From the NCBI GenBank assembly GCA_963765375.1, contig CAVXVZ010000011.1:124001-188000 (forward strand): a stretch of 64,000 bases of DNA, read 5' to 3'. This document shows positions 62,543 to 64,000 of this stretch, piece after piece. The translations under genes were made by a program, and so were the position numbers. Position 1 is the first letter of the stretch. The number at the start of each line of letters is the position of its first letter. The notes under the pieces were generated by a model. That model was not told the origin of the DNA. It did not search any database and was given only the letters and a program-made list of their open reading frames with translations. The DNA is from Roseiarcus sp963765375. GTDB lineage: Bacteria > Pseudomonadota > Alphaproteobacteria > Rhizobiales > Beijerinckiaceae.

Positions 62543-62740
62543 ATGGGAGCTGAGGACGCGGCGGTCGCCCGCGCCTCAGCAACCCGGGACGAGGCCTGGC
62601 GGGCACTGGCCGCTCGCGAGCTCACGGGCGAGCTGTTGACCGACGAGGATTATGCGCCCGCTTACTCTGCCCTGTGGGCGGTCGCCCAGGCTATCTCCCA
62701 CTGGCACGACATCAGGGCCCAATGTATAGCCAAAAGCTAA
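62543..62740 (+). CDS. Small phage hypothetical protein
   Basis: 65 residues; its ATG overlaps the stop of the interrupted gene, and its own stop overlaps the next start by 19 bp. Helical (AVARASATRDEAWRALAARE, YSALWAVAQAISHWHDI). Likely part of the structural operon. Confidence 0.55.
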   Translation: MGAEDAAVARASATRDEAWRALAARELTGELLTDEDYAPAYSALWAVAQAISHWHDIRAQCIAKS

Positions 62741-63613
62741 TCACCGCCAGCTTCGGCATAGGGGCGGGCAGCCAAGGCTCCGGAGGCACGGGCCAAGTAA
62801 CCTTGTCCGGCCTGCGCATGAATGTTGATGCTCATCTCGTCCCGGGGGACGGTCAGTCTTACCTCGATTCTCTCGTCATTTACGGCATGTCTCTCAGCCA
62901 GATGAAATCAGCTCAGTGTCACCGGAACTACATATAACAAATTAGAGCTCCAAAACACCATCACCATTCAAGCAGGCAGTCTTAAAGAGGGGATGTCAAC
63001 AGTCTTCACGGGCGACGTCATTATGGCTTGGCCGGATGGCTCAGATCAACCGAATGTACGCTTCATGGTGCTCGCTAAACCTGGTGCGGTCGCCGCCCGC
63101 AAGCCTATCGCTCCAACAACGAGGAAAGGGGCAATTGCTGGCGAGACCATGGTCCAAACCCTAGCTCAACAAATGGGTTTCAAATTCGAGAATAACGGCG
63201 TTCACGTGATGATTCGCAATCCGTATCTTCACGGCACGGGCATCAGTCAAGTGCGGCAGATTATTGATGCGATGAGTTGCCAATGGTTACTTGACCGGGG
63301 GACACTAGCCATATGGCCAACAGGCAAAGCTAGAAGTGGGGGTGGGGTACCTCTCATTTCACCAGAAACCGGCATGGTCGGCTACCCCCAATTTGACCAG
63401 GCCCGGATCCGGGTCACGAGCTACTACAACCCCGCTATACGTCCTTGCGGCCAAATTCAAGTTCAGTCCTCTTTCACTGCGGCCTGCGGCTTGTGGAATA
63501 TTACCCAAACTCAACTGGCCCTCGACGCTTTCACGCCGCACGGAAGATGGTTCCAAACCATGGTGGGCACTAATCCGTCAGCCCAAGGTCTACCTGCTGG
63601 AGAAGCACCCTAA
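62722..63613 (+). pseudogene. Baseplate-hub-like phage protein with a one-base frameshift
   Basis: Starts MYSQKLITASFGIGAGSQGS; near 62905-62907 (AAA) the frame shifts. Dropping one A gives MNQLSVTGTTYNKLELQNTI and joins the next frame (from ATG 62993: MSTVFTGDVIMAWPDGSDQP) without a stop to TAA at 63611. The latter contains IRNPYLHGTGISQVRQIID and ISPETGMVGYPQFDQARIRV, motifs I associate with baseplate hub proteins. Family assignment is from memory. Confidence 0.55.
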
Positions 63614-64000
63614 TGAATGACAAAGGACGCTCTCCGGAGCGACAACTTCTGGCCTCCGCCATTGCCGCCCGTGACGCTGCCGCCTCCCGAGAGGCCCATC
63701 TTGCCCAGGCGCTCGAACGCGCCAAGGCGGACCGATTTAAGGCTGGCCGCGTAGTGGAGGAGGCTGAGTCGACCCTTAACCGGGTGCAGGCGGCAGCGCG
63801 CGAGAGCCTTGTGGATGCTTATACCTTCATGTCCGACGACCGTGGGCCTGACGGCGTGGCGGAGGCCGAGGCCACCTTGGCATTGGCCAACCGTCAACTC
63901 GCCGAACTCCAAATGGTGGAGGCCGAGCTGGGCACACGCACAGGCCCAGCGCCCGGTCACACCCTCCCGAATCTAAAAGTTGAGGCCGCCCTTCGTGATG
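63613..64000 (+). CDS. Alanine-rich coiled-coil phage protein, 3'-truncated by window edge
   Basis: ATG at 63613 overlaps the previous stop (TAATG). 129 residues are visible, almost entirely helical with heptad-like repeats (AIAARDAAASREAHLAQALE, then EAEATLALANRQLAELQMV). Possibly a tail or assembly protein; the end lies outside the window. Confidence 0.6.
   Translation, partial: MNDKGRSPERQLLASAIAARDAAASREAHLAQALERAKADRFKAGRVVEEAESTLNRVQAAARESLVDAYTFMSDDRGPDGVAEAEATLALANRQLAELQMVEAELGTRTGPAPGHTLPNLKVEAALRD

Larger units (their letters stand above)
59396..62553 (+). pseudogene. Phage scaffold/head-accessory-like gene interrupted by IS21 copy 2
   Basis: ATG at 59396 with an AGGAG-type site upstream. 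Codons run MTTNIVDIERMWVKKYGATQ onward to LSPADFARLEQ at 59646, where IS21 is inserted. Removing the IS and one copy of AACAGAT continues in frame (ML, then SGGQEAGEAEPPDD) to TGA at 62551, giving 166 residues. The module FLQNRLSPADFARLEQML resembles helices seen in phage scaffold/assembly proteins. Confidence 0.7.
50113..64000. mobile_element. Prophage-like element integrated in tRNA-Glu (right end outside window)
   Basis: Order: attL tRNA fragment, tyrosine integrase, two regulator genes with unusual leaders, primase-helicase, a hairpin-rich 1-kb gap, terminase, decayed structural genes. Base composition shifts between the early genes (more A/T at third positions) and the terminase block (GC-rich), so it may be a mosaic. 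IS21 copy 2 and a frameshift suggest it is no longer an active phage. Confidence 0.8.

Noticed and set aside
1..64000. CRISPR array
   Set aside because: No regularly spaced short direct repeats with unique spacers; the repeats at 10678-10803 and 56265-56580 are palindromic and too few.

Overview
This window is GC-rich DNA from an alphaproteobacterium, most likely Hyphomicrobiales (Rhizobiales). The basis is a phosphatidylcholine synthase, the order pcm-like / tolC / popZ (DUF2497) / valS, an ExoR-type Sel1-repeat regulator next to valS, and typical G/C-ending codons. A Beijerinckiaceae/Methylocystaceae-type host is only a guess.

Layout. (1) 1-4473 is chromosome: an SRPBCC protein, a UbiH-like hydroxylase, pcs, tRNA-Cys, an eroded tRNA-Cys copy and small membrane proteins. 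(2) 4474-25890 is a ~21.4 kb integrative element bounded by an 18-bp direct repeat (4474-4491 and 25873-25890). The right copy lies in codons 2-8 of the pcm-like gene, and a tyrosine integrase with an overlapping excisionase-like gene sits at that end. The element carries an AAA ATPase next to a repeat array, a serine recombinase, many small overlapping genes, a 4-TM membrane protein and an AT-richer three-gene operon led by a TIGR04255-like protein. It also carries a gene joining a ParB-like domain to a topoisomerase VI-A-like (5Y-CAP plus Toprim) region. That gene is cut by a 1139-bp IS630 element, and removing the IS with one TA copy restores the frame exactly. (3) 25891-50112 is chromosome: pcm, tolC, popZ, valS, exoR, a membrane acyltransferase with a C-terminal SGNH domain, esterase, MFS, aldo/keto reductase, carbonic anhydrase-like protein, transaldolase, a cNMP/Trx-reductase-like flavoprotein with a UBP zinc finger, and an RND efflux remnant. 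Some genes here are decaying: one MFS frameshift and one deletion fusion.

(4) 50113-64000 and beyond is a prophage-like element integrated in tRNA-Glu. Only the 3' half of that tRNA remains at 50113-50162, so the intact tRNA should lie beyond the right edge. The element holds an integrase, two AlpA/excisionase-type regulators, a primase-helicase, the large terminase, a frameshifted baseplate-hub-like gene and a coiled-coil protein running off the window. Its early genes include two whose leaders share one architecture: the same promoter-like block, then two mutually exclusive hairpins, the second masking the ribosome binding site. The two leaders differ in sequence but keep the pairing.

Two nearly identical IS21-family copies (13562-16210 and 59647-62296, same orientation) sit one in each mobile element, each with its own target duplication. 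The second interrupts a phage gene whose frame is restored when the IS is removed. The items most worth follow-up are the ParB-topoisomerase gene, the paired toggle leaders, the TIGR04255 operon, the tandem ~154-bp hairpin units at 56265-56580 and the att-site capture of the pcm start.
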